In this document: in pieces, positions 17,514 through 27,002 of the stretch | Numbering within the stretch: position 1 is the first letter of the stretch | Layout of the letters: each line of letters begins with the position of its first letter | DNA from: Thalassotalea sp. PS06 | GTDB taxonomy: Bacteria; Pseudomonadota; Gammaproteobacteria; Enterobacterales; Alteromonadaceae | Length of the DNA: 64,000 nucleotides | Direction: 5' to 3' | NCBI RefSeq assembly: GCF_007197775.1 | Contig: NZ_CP041638.1 | Span: forward strand, 620,001-684,000 | Notes under the pieces: generated by a model | The model's input: the letters and a program-made list of their open reading frames with translations, nothing else | Told to the model about the DNA's origin: nothing | Databases searched by the model: none | Position numbers and translations under genes: made by a program

Positions 17514-17528
17514 ATTGGTAAGACCATT
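17514..17528 (+). promoter_or_regulatory. PdhR-type operator 2
   Basis: ATTGGTAAGACCATT matches the same operator with one deviation and lies 67 bp before the pdhR ATG, close to where a promoter would sit. Two sites 127 bp apart could allow cooperative repression of pdhR-aceEF. Confidence 0.7.
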
Positions 17529-17595
17529 TTACCATTAGTTTCCCGGTGATTGGGCGGCATTAGTAAGCTAAAAAAGACAGTATGAGGCGATAACC

Positions 17596-18369
17596 ATGGC
17601 TTTTAAAAAGGTACAACAGGCAAAGATATCCGATGTCATTGTTGAACATCTCGAAGCTATGATCCTCGAGGGTAGTCTTAAAGCCGGACAAAAATTGCCC
17701 CCTGAACGGGAATTGGCGGAGCAGTTTCAGGTTTCCAGACCATCTTTACGCGAGGCGATTCAAAAACTGGAAAGTAAAGAACTGGTATATCGTCGCCAGG
17801 GTGGCGGCACTTTTGTTAATGAACAGCTTTTGAGCGGCATGGGTGATCCCATGTTTGATTTGTTGGCAAAAAAGGGCGAATCGCAATATGACTTGCTTGA
17901 ATTTCGTCATGGTATCCAGGGGATGGCTGCATATTACGCAGCGATGCGCGGTACTAAAACGGATTTTGCCAATATCCAGCAAAAGTATGACGCCATGACC
18001 GATGCGCAAATTGAAAACACCGCGATTAGTGAAAATTTTCATGGTGAAGCGGTTGCCGTATTTGAGTTTTATCTGGCAATTTGCAACGCCTCTCACAATG
18101 CGGTGCTATTGCATTTGTCACGCTCAATGTCGACGTTATTGATTGATAATATTGAGAAAAACTTACAGGTGCTGGCAAAAAGGCCAGAAGTACCGGGCAA
18201 AATTGCCGAATACCGTAAACGCCTGTTAGAAGCCATTTTAAGTGGCGAACCGAATAAAGCATGGGGAGCCAGTCACAAAAATCTGGCTTACATCGAAGAA
18301 GTATTACTAAAACTTGGTGAAGAAAACAGCCGGGTTAAACGTTCTTTGAGACGATTACAAACCAGATAG
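17596..18369 (+). CDS. pdhR: Pyruvate dehydrogenase complex repressor PdhR
   Basis: This is a GntR/FadR-family regulator. The N-terminal winged helix (residues about 10-75) reads AGQKLPPERELAEQFQVSRPSLREAIQKLESKEL, and the helical FCD effector domain covers about 95-240. In relatives pyruvate releases the repressor from the aceEF operators. At 257 residues it has the family length. The start has GAGG 8 bp upstream. Its place directly before aceE and two matching operators make the assignment firm. Confidence 0.94.
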   Translation: MAFKKVQQAKISDVIVEHLEAMILEGSLKAGQKLPPERELAEQFQVSRPSLREAIQKLESKELVYRRQGGGTFVNEQLLSGMGDPMFDLLAKKGESQYDLLEFRHGIQGMAAYYAAMRGTKTDFANIQQKYDAMTDAQIENTAISENFHGEAVAVFEFYLAICNASHNAVLLHLSRSMSTLLIDNIEKNLQVLAKRPEVPGKIAEYRKRLLEAILSGEPNKAWGASHKNLAYIEEVLLKLGEENSRVKRSLRRLQTR

Positions 18370-18502
18370 AACACTGGTTTCACTCAAATTCTCAAAGACT
18401 TAATTTTTCATGGTGAAACTAAAGACAGTTGCTGATTTTCAACTATCTTTAATACAAAAAATTTCGCCGTATTTTTTTATAATTTGGAGTTAGAACATCG
18501 TT

Positions 18503-21175
18503 ATGTCTGAGATCCTCAACCACGATATCGATCCGCAAGAAACACAAGAATGGCTAGAGTCCATGGAAGCGGTGCTGGAGCAGGAAGGTCCTGAACGCGC
18601 CCATCAATTACTGGAAACCCTGATTGACCGAGCGCGCCGTGGCGGTACTCACTTACCATTTGATGCCACAACTGCTTATGTAAACACTATCCCTGCGGGT
18701 CAGGAACCAAACATGCCTGGTGATTTGACCATCGAAGCACGCATTCGCGCAGCAATTCGCTGGAATGCTTTGGTATTGGTATTACGAGCGTCTAAGAAAG
18801 ACCTGGAGCTTGGCGGTCATATCGGTTCGTTCGCATCTTCAGCAATGTTGTACGATGTAGGTTTTAACCACTTTTTCAAAGCGGCAACGGAAAAAGACGG
18901 CGGCGACTTTATTTTTGCTCAGGGTCACATCTCTCCGGGCATCTATTCACGCGCATTTGTCGAAGGTCGTTTAACCGAAGAGCAAATGAATAATTTCCGT
19001 CAGGAAGTAGACGGCAATGGCTTATCCTCATACCCGCATCCGCACTTAATGCCGGACTTCTGGCAGTTCCCAACGGTTTCCATGGGCTTAGGTCCATTAC
19101 AGGCCATTTATACGGCTCGTTTCCTTAAATATCTGACCGACCGTGGTATTAAAGATTGTTCCGGTCAGCGCGTATATTGTTTCCTGGGTGACGGTGAAAC
19201 CGATGAGCCAGAATCATTAGGTGCTATAGGCCTGGCTTCTCGTGAAGGCTTAGACAACCTTACTTTCATAATCAACTGTAACCTGCAACGTCTTGATGGT
19301 CCGGTTCGTGGTAACGGCAAAATCATCCAGGAACTTGAAGGTACTTTCCGCGGTGCTGGCTGGGAAGTTGTTAAAGTTATCTGGGGTTCGTATTGGGATG
19401 CTTTATTAGCTCGTGATACCTCAGGTAAGCTGTTGCAGTTAATGAATGAAACAGTTGATGGTGAATATCAGAACTGTAAAGCCAAAGGCGGCAAATACAC
19501 CCGCGAAAACTTCTTTAACAAATATCCAGAAACGGCAGCGCTTGTTGCCAATATGTCCGATGAAGATATTTATCGTTTGAATCGTGGTGGACACGATCCG
19601 GTTAAAGTCTATTCGGCTTATAAGAAAGCGATGGAAACCAAAGGCCGTCCAACGGTTATCTTGGCAAAAACCGTTAAAGGTTTTGGTCTGGGCGCTTCTG
19701 GTGAAGCACTGAATATTGCTCACAACGTCAAGAAAATGGATATTGAATCGGTTAAACAATATCGTGATCGTTTTAACATTCCGGTTAGCGACGAAGATAT
19801 TGCCGACTTACCATATTTTAAATTCCCGGAAGATTCCGCGGAATACAAATACATGCAAGAGCGCCGTGCGGCTTTAGGTGGCGCATTACCAGCTCGTTTA
19901 GAACAAGCTGAAGAAACCTTAGAAATACCTAAGTTAAGTATTTTTGATGCTATCTTGAAAGGCTCAAATGGTCGCGAAATTTCATCTACCATGACGTTTG
20001 TTCGTGTCTTGAATAGCCTACTTAAAGATAAGAAAATTGGTAAGCGAATCGTGCCAATCATCCCCGATGAAGCACGTACCTTCGGTATGGAAGGTCTGTT
20101 CCGTCAGGTAGGTATCTATGCCCATGAAGGGCAAAAATACGTACCTCAGGATGCCGACCAGGTTGCTTATTATCGTGAAGATAAAAAAGGTCAGGTTTTA
20201 CAGGAAGGTATTAACGAACTAGGCGCGATGGCGTCATGGGTTGCATCAGGCACCTCTTATTCCACTTGTAATACCACAACCATTCCATTTTACATCTATT
20301 ACTCGATGTTCGGTTTCCAACGCGTTGGCGATTTAGCCTGGGCTGCAGGTGATAGCCAGGCGCGAGGCTTCTTGCTAGGTGCAACTGCAGGAAGAACAAC
20401 CCTAAATGGTGAAGGTTTACAACACCAGGATGGTCACTCACACGTACAGGCAAACCTGATCCCTAATTGTGTCACCTATGATCCTACCTATGGTTACGAA
20501 GTGGCGGTCATCGTGCGTGAAGGTTTACGTCGTATGTATGAAGAAAATGAAAATATTTTCTATTACCTGACTCTGATGAATGAAAACTATGAGCACCCGG
20601 CTATTCCTGAAGGTGCAGAAGAAGGCATCATCAAAGGGATCTATAAGCTAGATACGGTTAAGCCGGGCAAAAAAGCGAAAGCCAATGTTCAGCTCATGGG
20701 CTCTGGTACTATCTTGATTCAGGTGCGCGAGGCAGCTCGTATTCTTGCCGAAGATTTTGGTATCTCTTCTGATGTTTATTCTGTGACCTCTTACAATGAA
20801 TTGGCTCGAGAAGGTCAGGAAGCGGCGCGTTTCAACATGTTGCACCCAGAAGCTGAACCTAAAGTTCCATATATCTCTTCAGTGATCACTAAAGATGCAG
20901 GCCCTGCAATTTCTGCAACTGATTATGTGAAAGCCTATTCTGACCAGTTACGTGCATTTATCGATACCGATTATCGCGTGCTTGGTACTGACGGTTTCGG
21001 TCGTTCGGATAGCCGTGCAAATTTACGTCGTCATTTTGAAGTTGACCACAATTACATTGTTGTTGCCTCGTTATACGAGTTAGCGCAACGCGGTGACATT
21101 GAAATGAGTATTGTAAGCAAAGCGATTGCTGATTTTGGTATCAACACCGATAAAATTAACCCGCTTTACGCATAA
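18503..21175 (+). CDS. aceE: Pyruvate dehydrogenase E1 component (homodimeric type)
   Basis: E1 decarboxylates pyruvate with thiamine diphosphate and transfers the acetyl unit to lipoyl-E2. The 890-residue protein matches the AceE length. The ThDP motif GDGETDEPES...NCNLQ is near residues 230-258, and HISPGIYSRAF, SYPHPHLMPDFWQFPTVSMGLG and GLQHQDGHSH are characteristic. It begins 133 bp after pdhR and is followed by aceF after 21 bp. Confidence 0.97.
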   Translation: MSEILNHDIDPQETQEWLESMEAVLEQEGPERAHQLLETLIDRARRGGTHLPFDATTAYVNTIPAGQEPNMPGDLTIEARIRAAIRWNALVLVLRASKKDLELGGHIGSFASSAMLYDVGFNHFFKAATEKDGGDFIFAQGHISPGIYSRAFVEGRLTEEQMNNFRQEVDGNGLSSYPHPHLMPDFWQFPTVSMGLGPLQAIYTARFLKYLTDRGIKDCSGQRVYCFLGDGETDEPESLGAIGLASREGLDNLTFIINCNLQRLDGPVRGNGKIIQELEGTFRGAGWEVVKVIWGSYWDALLARDTSGKLLQLMNETVDGEYQNCKAKGGKYTRENFFNKYPETAALVANMSDEDIYRLNRGGHDPVKVYSAYKKAMETKGRPTVILAKTVKGFGLGASGEALNIAHNVKKMDIESVKQYRDRFNIPVSDEDIADLPYFKFPEDSAEYKYMQERRAALGGALPARLEQAEETLEIPKLSIFDAILKGSNGREISSTMTFVRVLNSLLKDKKIGKRIVPIIPDEARTFGMEGLFRQVGIYAHEGQKYVPQDADQVAYYREDKKGQVLQEGINELGAMASWVASGTSYSTCNTTTIPFYIYYSMFGFQRVGDLAWAAGDSQARGFLLGATAGRTTLNGEGLQHQDGHSHVQANLIPNCVTYDPTYGYEVAVIVREGLRRMYEENENIFYYLTLMNENYEHPAIPEGAEEGIIKGIYKLDTVKPGKKAKANVQLMGSGTILIQVREAARILAEDFGISSDVYSVTSYNELAREGQEAARFNMLHPEAEPKVPYISSVITKDAGPAISATDYVKAYSDQLRAFIDTDYRVLGTDGFGRSDSRANLRRHFEVDHNYIVVASLYELAQRGDIEMSIVSKAIADFGINTDKINPLYA

Positions 21176-21196
21176 TTGACTAGTAAGGAAATATAG

Positions 21197-22882
21197 ATGT
21201 CAGATATACAAGAAATTCTAGTCCCTGATGTAGGCGGCGATGAAGTTGAAGTCATTGAGCTTTGTGTTGCCGTTGGCGATAGCGTCGAAGCCGAGGATGC
21301 ACTTGTTAGTGTTGAAACCGACAAAGCGTCTATGGACATCCCAGCTCCAATGGCGGGTGTTATCAAAGAGATTAAGGTAGATGTTGGCGCCAAGATTTCT
21401 GAAGGCGATTTAATCGTGTTAATGGAATCAACATCAGCTTCTGCTAGCGAGGAAAGCGCGCCAGCGCCTGTCGCTGAAGCAGCGCCCGAAGCGCCATCAG
21501 AGCCCGTAGCCAGTGCACCGGCTTCTGAGCCGGAGACTGCTCCGGCAGCAGCTAGTAAAGCGTCAGCAGTTATCGATGTTCATGTGCCTGATATTGGTGA
21601 AGATGGCGAAGTCGATGTTATTGAAGTGCTTGTCAGCCCAGGCGATGAGATTGAAGCGGAAGATGGCCTGATCACCCTGGAGACGGATAAAGCCACAATG
21701 GATGTGCCTGCACCTGAAGCGGGTAAAGTGGTTGCAGTTAAAGTTTCTGCAGGTGATAAAGTTAGTGAAGGCTCACTGATAATCACCTTGCAAACGGCTG
21801 GCAGTGCTGAGGCACCAGCTGCTCCCGCTACGTCTGCGCCAGAACCTGCGCCGGCCGTGAAAGAGCAAACCGTTGTTGCTGCACCTGCGGAAAAACCGCA
21901 AAAAGCGGCGCCGGTACCGCACCACCCAAGTGCGGGCCAATTACAAAGTAAAGGCAACATTTATGCATCCCCTTCAATTCGCCGTTTAGCCCGTGAATTC
22001 GGTGTTGATTTAACCCTGGTTAAAGGGTCGGGTAACAAAGGTCGTATTTTAAAAGAAGACGTTCAGTCGTATGTTAAATATGAGCTATCTCGTCCGAAAG
22101 CGACAGCAAGCAGCAGTGTTACTGGTGGTGCTGGTGGTCTTCAGGTTATCGCACAACCGAAAGTTGACTTCAGTAAGTTCGGTGAAGTGGAAGAGGTTGC
22201 GTTAACCCGTATCCAGAAAATCTCTGGCCCGAATCTGCATCGTAACTGGGTAACCATTCCTCATGTTACTCAATTTGACGAAGCCGATATCACTGATGTT
22301 GAAGCTTTCCGTAAAGAGCAAAACGTAATTGCTGAGAAACAGCAACTAGGTTTTAAAATTACGCCATTGGTATTTATCATGAAAGCCGCGGCCAGTGCGT
22401 TAAAAGCCTATCCGGTATTTAACTCAAGTTTGAGTGAATCAGGCGAAAGCTTGATTATGAAAAAATACGTACACATTGGTGTTGCCGTAGATACACCGAA
22501 CGGTCTTGTCGTTCCAGTTGTTCGCGATGTCGATCAAAAAGGCATTCATGAGCTTTCCAAAGAACTATTAGAAATTTCTAAGAAGGCTCGTGATGGCAAA
22601 CTTACCGCAAAAGACATGCAAGGTTCCTGTTTCACCATATCCAGCCTTGGCGGAATTGGTGGTACTGCGTTTACGCCAATCGTTAACGCGCCTGACGTTG
22701 CTATCTTAGGGGTTTCAAAATCAGAAATGAAACCTAAGTGGAATGGTAAAGACTTCGATCCTCGTCTGATGTTGCCTCTGTCATTGTCCTACGACCATCG
22801 AGTTATTGATGGCGCCGTAGCGGCACGGTTCAGCGTACATCTTTCGTCGGTAATGTCTGATATCCGTCAACTAATCTTGTAA
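21197..22882 (+). CDS. aceF: Pyruvate dehydrogenase E2 (dihydrolipoyl acetyltransferase), two lipoyl domains
   Basis: Domains in order: lipoyl 1 (residues 4-75, ETDKAS with Lys43), Ala/Pro linker, lipoyl 2 (about 125-198, ETDKAT with Lys165), second linker, E1/E3-binding domain ([16 protein letters not shown], about 255-290) and the acetyltransferase core ending in SYDHRVIDG (catalytic His534). E. coli has three lipoyl domains; two is common in other gammaproteobacteria. E2 forms the structural core of the complex. Confidence 0.97.
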   Translation: MSDIQEILVPDVGGDEVEVIELCVAVGDSVEAEDALVSVETDKASMDIPAPMAGVIKEIKVDVGAKISEGDLIVLMESTSASASEESAPAPVAEAAPEAPSEPVASAPASEPETAPAAASKASAVIDVHVPDIGEDGEVDVIEVLVSPGDEIEAEDGLITLETDKATMDVPAPEAGKVVAVKVSAGDKVSEGSLIITLQTAGSAEAPAAPATSAPEPAPAVKEQTVVAAPAEKPQKAAPVPHHPSAGQLQSKGNIYASPSIRRLAREFGVDLTLVKGSGNKGRILKEDVQSYVKYELSRPKATASSSVTGGAGGLQVIAQPKVDFSKFGEVEEVALTRIQKISGPNLHRNWVTIPHVTQFDEADITDVEAFRKEQNVIAEKQQLGFKITPLVFIMKAAASALKAYPVFNSSLSESGESLIMKKYVHIGVAVDTPNGLVVPVVRDVDQKGIHELSKELLEISKKARDGKLTAKDMQGSCFTISSLGGIGGTAFTPIVNAPDVAILGVSKSEMKPKWNGKDFDPRLMLPLSLSYDHRVIDGAVAARFSVHLSSVMSDIRQLIL

Positions 22883-22899
22883 TCATCGATTGCAAATTT

Positions 22900-22934
22900 C
22901 CCGGCTCCGTACAGAAAATGGTTACGGTGCTGGG
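22900..22934 (+). terminator. Hairpin after aceF
   Basis: CCCGGCTCCGTA (22900-22911) pairs with TACGGTGCTGGG (22923-22934) with one mismatch and one wobble. No T-run follows, so it may protect the aceEF mRNA end rather than terminate. Confidence 0.45.
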
Positions 22935-23010
22935 ATAACAGCGTCATAGATAGTATTTATTACCAATATTTGCCACTAATGTTGGCGAAAATTTGTTACA
23001 CAAGGTACAC

Positions 23011-23022
23011 TTGGCGCGCCAA
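23011..23022. promoter_or_regulatory. 12-bp palindrome TTGGCGCGCCAA upstream of lpd
   Basis: A perfect GC-rich palindrome in otherwise AT-rich DNA, about 150 bp before the lpd start. It could bind a dimeric regulator of the lpd promoter. A second short inverted repeat, CAGCCC/GGGCTG, lies closer to the gene (about 23131-23147). Confidence 0.3.
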
Positions 23023-23168
23023 ATTATTGTGTTTGGTTTTATGTTGTAAAGTTTCTAAGGAAAATTACAAATATCAAACGAAGCACGTTAAAAAATTAAT
23101 AAATTAAGCATCCCATTTGCTGTTATAAACAGCCCACAATGGGCTGATATTCAAAATTTGAGGTTAAC

Positions 23169-24599
23169 ATGAGTAACGATATTAAAACTCAAGTCGTTGT
23201 TTTAGGTTCTGGACCTGGTGGTTATTCCGCAGCTTTCCGTGCGGCTGATTTAGGTTTAGACGTAGTATTAATCGAGCGCTATTCATCTTTGGGTGGTGTA
23301 TGTCTTAACGTAGGTTGTATCCCTTCTAAAGCATTACTTCATGTTGCCAAGGTTATTGATGACGCCAAAGAAATGGCTGGTCACGGGGTTACCTTTGGCG
23401 AGCCACAAATTGATCTTGATAAAATCCGCAGCTGGAAAGAAAAAGTTGTTGGTCAGTTAACGGGTGGTCTTGCTGGTATGGCCAAGCAACGTAAAGTTAC
23501 TGTCGTTAATGGTTACGGTAAATTCACCGGTCCTAACAGCATCGCCGTAGAAGGTGACAAGGGTACGACAACGGTTAACTTTGATAATGCCATTATCGCT
23601 GCCGGTTCTTCTGTTGTTAACCTTCCGTTTATCCCTACTGACGATCCTCGTGTACTAGATTCTACTGGCGCACTTGAGCTAGAAGACGTACCAGGTGAAA
23701 TGCTGGTTCTTGGTGGTGGTATCATCGGTCTGGAAATGGGTACTGTGTACAGCACTCTTGGTGCAAACGTATCTGTTGTTGAATTTGCTGACCAGCTAGT
23801 TCCAGCAGCTGATGCAGACATCATGAAGATTTACACTAAGTACGTGAAAAACCGTTTCAACCTGATGTTATCCACTAAAGTGGTTGCCGTTGATGCCAAA
23901 GACGATGGCTTATACGTAACGTTCGAAGGTAAGAACGCACCTGAAGGTCAGGTTCGTTACGACAAGATCTTAGTTGCTGTTGGTCGTAAGCCGAATGGTC
24001 ATATGATCGATGCTGATAAAGCTGGCGTTAATGTTGATGAGCGTGGTTTCATTAACGTGACTAACGAATTACGTACTAACGTAAATCACATCTTCGCTAT
24101 CGGTGATGTTGTTGGCCAGCCAATGCTTGCTCACAAAGCCGTTCATGAAGGTCATGTTGCTGCTGAAGTTATCTCTGGTAAGAAGCACGTATTTGAACCT
24201 CGTTGTATTCCTTCTATCGCTTATACAGATCCTGAAATTGCATGGGTTGGTGTTACTGAGCGTGAAGCGAAAGAACAAGGCTTGAACTTTGAAGTGGCTA
24301 ACTTCCCTTGGGCGGCATCCGGTCGCGCAATCGCTTCAGCTCGTACCGAAGGCAAAACTAAACTTATCTTTGATAAAGAAAGTGGTCGTGTTCTGGGTGG
24401 TGCGATCATCGGTATCAACGCTGGTGAAATGCTAGGGGAAATCGGTTTAGCTGTAGAAATGGGCGCCGATGCGGAAGACGTAGGATTAACTATCCACGCT
24501 CACCCAACGTTGAACGAGTCTATCGGTATGGCAGCGGAAATCTTCGAAGGTTCCATCACTGACTTACCAAACGCAAAAGCGGTTAAGAAAAAGAAATAA
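23169..24599 (+). CDS. lpd: Dihydrolipoyl dehydrogenase (E3)
   Basis: This FAD enzyme reoxidises dihydrolipoyl groups of the 2-oxoacid dehydrogenases and the glycine cleavage system. FAD motif GSGPGGYSAAFRAADLG is at residues 13-29, the redox disulfide GGVCLNVGC has Cys45 and Cys50, the NAD site is GGGIIGLEMG, and the C-terminal HAHPTLNES carries the catalytic His. The 286-bp gap after aceF suggests its own promoter besides read-through. Confidence 0.97.
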   Translation: MSNDIKTQVVVLGSGPGGYSAAFRAADLGLDVVLIERYSSLGGVCLNVGCIPSKALLHVAKVIDDAKEMAGHGVTFGEPQIDLDKIRSWKEKVVGQLTGGLAGMAKQRKVTVVNGYGKFTGPNSIAVEGDKGTTTVNFDNAIIAAGSSVVNLPFIPTDDPRVLDSTGALELEDVPGEMLVLGGGIIGLEMGTVYSTLGANVSVVEFADQLVPAADADIMKIYTKYVKNRFNLMLSTKVVAVDAKDDGLYVTFEGKNAPEGQVRYDKILVAVGRKPNGHMIDADKAGVNVDERGFINVTNELRTNVNHIFAIGDVVGQPMLAHKAVHEGHVAAEVISGKKHVFEPRCIPSIAYTDPEIAWVGVTEREAKEQGLNFEVANFPWAASGRAIASARTEGKTKLIFDKESGRVLGGAIIGINAGEMLGEIGLAVEMGADAEDVGLTIHAHPTLNESIGMAAEIFEGSITDLPNAKAVKKKK

Positions 24600-24624
24600 C
24601 GTTTCTTATTGTTCTAATAAAAAG

Positions 24625-24650
24625 CCGGCGCCATGCGCCGGTTTTTTTTT
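24625..24650 (+). terminator. Rho-independent terminator of lpd
   Basis: CCGGCGC (24625-24631), a CAT loop and GCGCCGG (24635-24641) are followed by nine T residues. A strong canonical terminator 25 bp after the lpd stop. Confidence 0.92.
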
Positions 24651-24660
24651 AATAAGAAAA

Positions 24661-24682
24661 GAGGGCAGACTGCAGACAGCGG
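24661..24682 (+). repeat. CAGACGGCAG-type repeat after the lpd terminator
   Basis: GGGCAGACTGCAGACAGCGG lies 11 bp beyond the terminator T-run. It is a degenerate member of the repeat found behind der, nadC and the TonB-like gene, in the same orientation relative to its gene. Confidence 0.5.
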
Positions 24683-24747
24683 CCAAAAGAACCTAGACTT
24701 GAATACTATCTGTTGGCTTACCAATGCACTGAAAAATGCCATCTTTG

Positions 24748-25788
24748 TTACGGGGCGCTGGTTTGAATTTTGTCTAAGTATGGGCGAGTCAGCATAGTCG
24801 CAAAGATGATATAACCACAAGCCATCGCAACCTGAATGATACGGGTATAAAACTTTTCATCGGCATCAGCATTTCCAAGAGTCGCCGAAGAGACAAGAAT
24901 AATCACCGTTGTCATTCCCATCGCGTATAAGGGAGCAAGTGGCCGCTCGGAAAATATCAATTTCCCAAAAAATAAAAACAACAATAAAAATAACAAAATC
25001 AGAAAGCTGTATTGTGGCACCATGACTAACGTCGCATACATCAGCATCGCAAAGATACCACCGATGGTATTTCCTACTAACAGGGCTTTAGCTCCTTGAA
25101 TTCCAACCAGTAAATCTGGTTTTTGGGCGAGAATCGCGACAAATACCAATACCAGAATGGCATTGCTTAAATCCATAAGCAGAAACATGGAAAGTACCGG
25201 CATGATGATAATGGTCGACAAAAAGGCTAATTGTAATCGTGTTTGTTTTGGTAGGTTACGCTCTGCCTGCGCCGCTTTTTGCGCATTCACATAACTGGTT
25301 CCGGGTTTGTCGGGAATGATCTCATGGGCCATCATGGTAATCATTAGCGCCATTAAGCAGGAAAAAATAAACCCATAGGTTACTTCAATCACTACCGCTT
25401 GATGTAACAAAGCCAATAACGGAATAATGGTAAAGCCAATCAACAACATCGTGATAACAAATTCGTTGCCGCCGCTATGACTCCAGTAAGACAGCCAGAA
25501 AATCAATATCAGGGTAACCAGCATAAACACCACAGGGAAGGGCAGTAGGAATCGGGTAACTAAAATACCAGATGAAAAGGCGACGACGACAATCAGAAAA
25601 ATGTTGCCCAGAGTTTTAAAGGGAACTTTGGGTTTGTCGGTGGCTAAAAATTTTGAAGCCAGCACCGGGCAGAGAAATGCCAGTGGCCAATTAAAACCAA
25701 AAGCAATGGCAATAGCAGCGCCGAGGCCGACAACCAGGCGTATGGTACGAATGGTGTTTACCGGTTGCGACTCTAGATAAGAAAACAT
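24748..25788 (-). CDS. DUF2955 family membrane protein, FUSC/AaeB-like
   Basis: The protein of about 346 residues carries two blocks of hydrophobic helices (FNWPLAFLCPVLASKFL and later VLSMFLLMDLSNAILVLVFVAIL) separated by a soluble part, matching DUF2955, a relative of aromatic-acid exporters of the AaeB/FUSC type. I place the start at the ATG 25786-25788, 8 bp after the HlyD-like stop; a longer open frame (to 25899) overlaps that gene. Its tight coupling with a membrane-fusion protein suggests a two-part efflux pump across the envelope. Substrate unknown. Confidence 0.8.
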   Translation of the reverse strand: MFSYLESQPVNTIRTIRLVVGLGAAIAIAFGFNWPLAFLCPVLASKFLATDKPKVPFKTLGNIFLIVVVAFSSGILVTRFLLPFPVVFMLVTLILIFWLSYWSHSGGNEFVITMLLIGFTIIPLLALLHQAVVIEVTYGFIFSCLMALMITMMAHEIIPDKPGTSYVNAQKAAQAERNLPKQTRLQLAFLSTIIIMPVLSMFLLMDLSNAILVLVFVAILAQKPDLLVGIQGAKALLVGNTIGGIFAMLMYATLVMVPQYSFLILLFLLLFLFFGKLIFSERPLAPLYAMGMTTVIILVSSATLGNADADEKFYTRIIQVAMACGYIIFATMLTRPYLDKIQTSAP

Positions 25789-25795
25789 CAGCTTT

Positions 25796-26950
25796 CTAGT
25801 AAACATAAGACATGAAGCTGACCAGGCGCATGTAGAGTTTGCCGATGCTATTAAGGACAAAATTATCACCGGTATAGGTGATGACATCAGCCTGGCCACC
25901 TTCTCTGAGGTAACCTCTTACTCCTTCATCTTTAAAAGATATAACAACGATGAACCGCTGTGGGTCGCGCATCCAGCCCTTAGGTTTTTCCGGGGTTGAT
26001 AGTTCGCCAGGCTGAGTTTTATCAAAGCTCACGCCATAACCAACGGACTTTACCTGACCTTTAAACACTTTGCCTGGGGCGGAATCCAAAGCTATATCAA
26101 CTTCATCACCTTCTTTGATGTTTCCCAGGTTATTTTCCCGATAAGAAGCTTCAATCCAGGCAATTTCTGTAGAAATGAAGGTCATTATCTTTGCCCCGGC
26201 AGCAGCATAATAACCCACGTTTACCTTGGCATAGGAAACGACGCCATCATTGGGAGCGACAACTTTGGTGCGTTGTAAATCGAGACGAGCATCAGATAAC
26301 TGGGTTAACGCGGTTTGGATTGCCGGATTATCCTGGCCGGTAGCTCCGAGTTGTTGCTTGGCCTGTTCGTAGGCGGCCTGGGCATTAGCGATTTCTAACT
26401 CCGCTTGGGTCACCGTACCCCGAGTTTCATCCGCCTGTGCGGTTGAAATAATTCCCTGTTTTTCCAATGCAAAAATACGATCGGCATTTTCCTGAATGGT
26501 TTTTAAGTTAGCTTTGGCTTTTTCCAGAATCGCCAGTGCTGAATCTACATTTGCCGTACTAGCGCCAACATCTTGCCCAGCCTGCTCCAGGGCGGCTTCG
26601 GCTTTTTCAACAGCGAGTTCATAATCTCTGGGGTCAATCTCAAACAGTACTTCGCCTTTTTCAACCGGCTTGTCACCACCGACATGAATACGGGAAATTC
26701 GTCCGGAAACCTCTGGCACGATAGGAATGACAAATCCCCGTACCCTGGCTTGATCGGTAATTGGTGTTAATCTGTCTCCAGCCACGTACCAGATAAAGTA
26801 CAGCGCCGCGATGACCAGAATGATACGGGTCAGGCGATTAGCAAGATCCGGTTTCTGCTTTTCTGAGCTTTCAGATTTTGCAGTGTCTGCTAATTCTTTA
26901 TCAGCATCTTCATGTTGCTGTGGCTCTATACTGTGTTCGTCATTTGTCAT
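25796..26950 (-). CDS. HlyD/EmrA-type membrane fusion protein
   Basis: The 384-residue protein has one N-terminal membrane helix (about 39-58), a biotinyl-lipoyl half-motif GFVIPIVPEVSGRISRIHVGGDKPVEKGEVLFEIDP-like region, a long coiled-coil hairpin rich in Ala/Glu/Gln (about 105-220) and a beta-barrel domain. It would bridge the inner-membrane DUF2955 partner encoded 8 bp downstream to an outer-membrane channel. It resembles AaeA; the substrate cannot be read from sequence. Confidence 0.88.
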   Translation of the reverse strand: MTNDEHSIEPQQHEDADKELADTAKSESSEKQKPDLANRLTRIILVIAALYFIWYVAGDRLTPITDQARVRGFVIPIVPEVSGRISRIHVGGDKPVEKGEVLFEIDPRDYELAVEKAEAALEQAGQDVGASTANVDSALAILEKAKANLKTIQENADRIFALEKQGIISTAQADETRGTVTQAELEIANAQAAYEQAKQQLGATGQDNPAIQTALTQLSDARLDLQRTKVVAPNDGVVSYAKVNVGYYAAAGAKIMTFISTEIAWIEASYRENNLGNIKEGDEVDIALDSAPGKVFKGQVKSVGYGVSFDKTQPGELSTPEKPKGWMRDPQRFIVVISFKDEGVRGYLREGGQADVITYTGDNFVLNSIGKLYMRLVSFMSYVY

Positions 26951-27002
26951 CGATTGTTCGCTGTTTAGGTTTGCCTATTGGCAGAATGAGCAACTGCATA
27001 CC

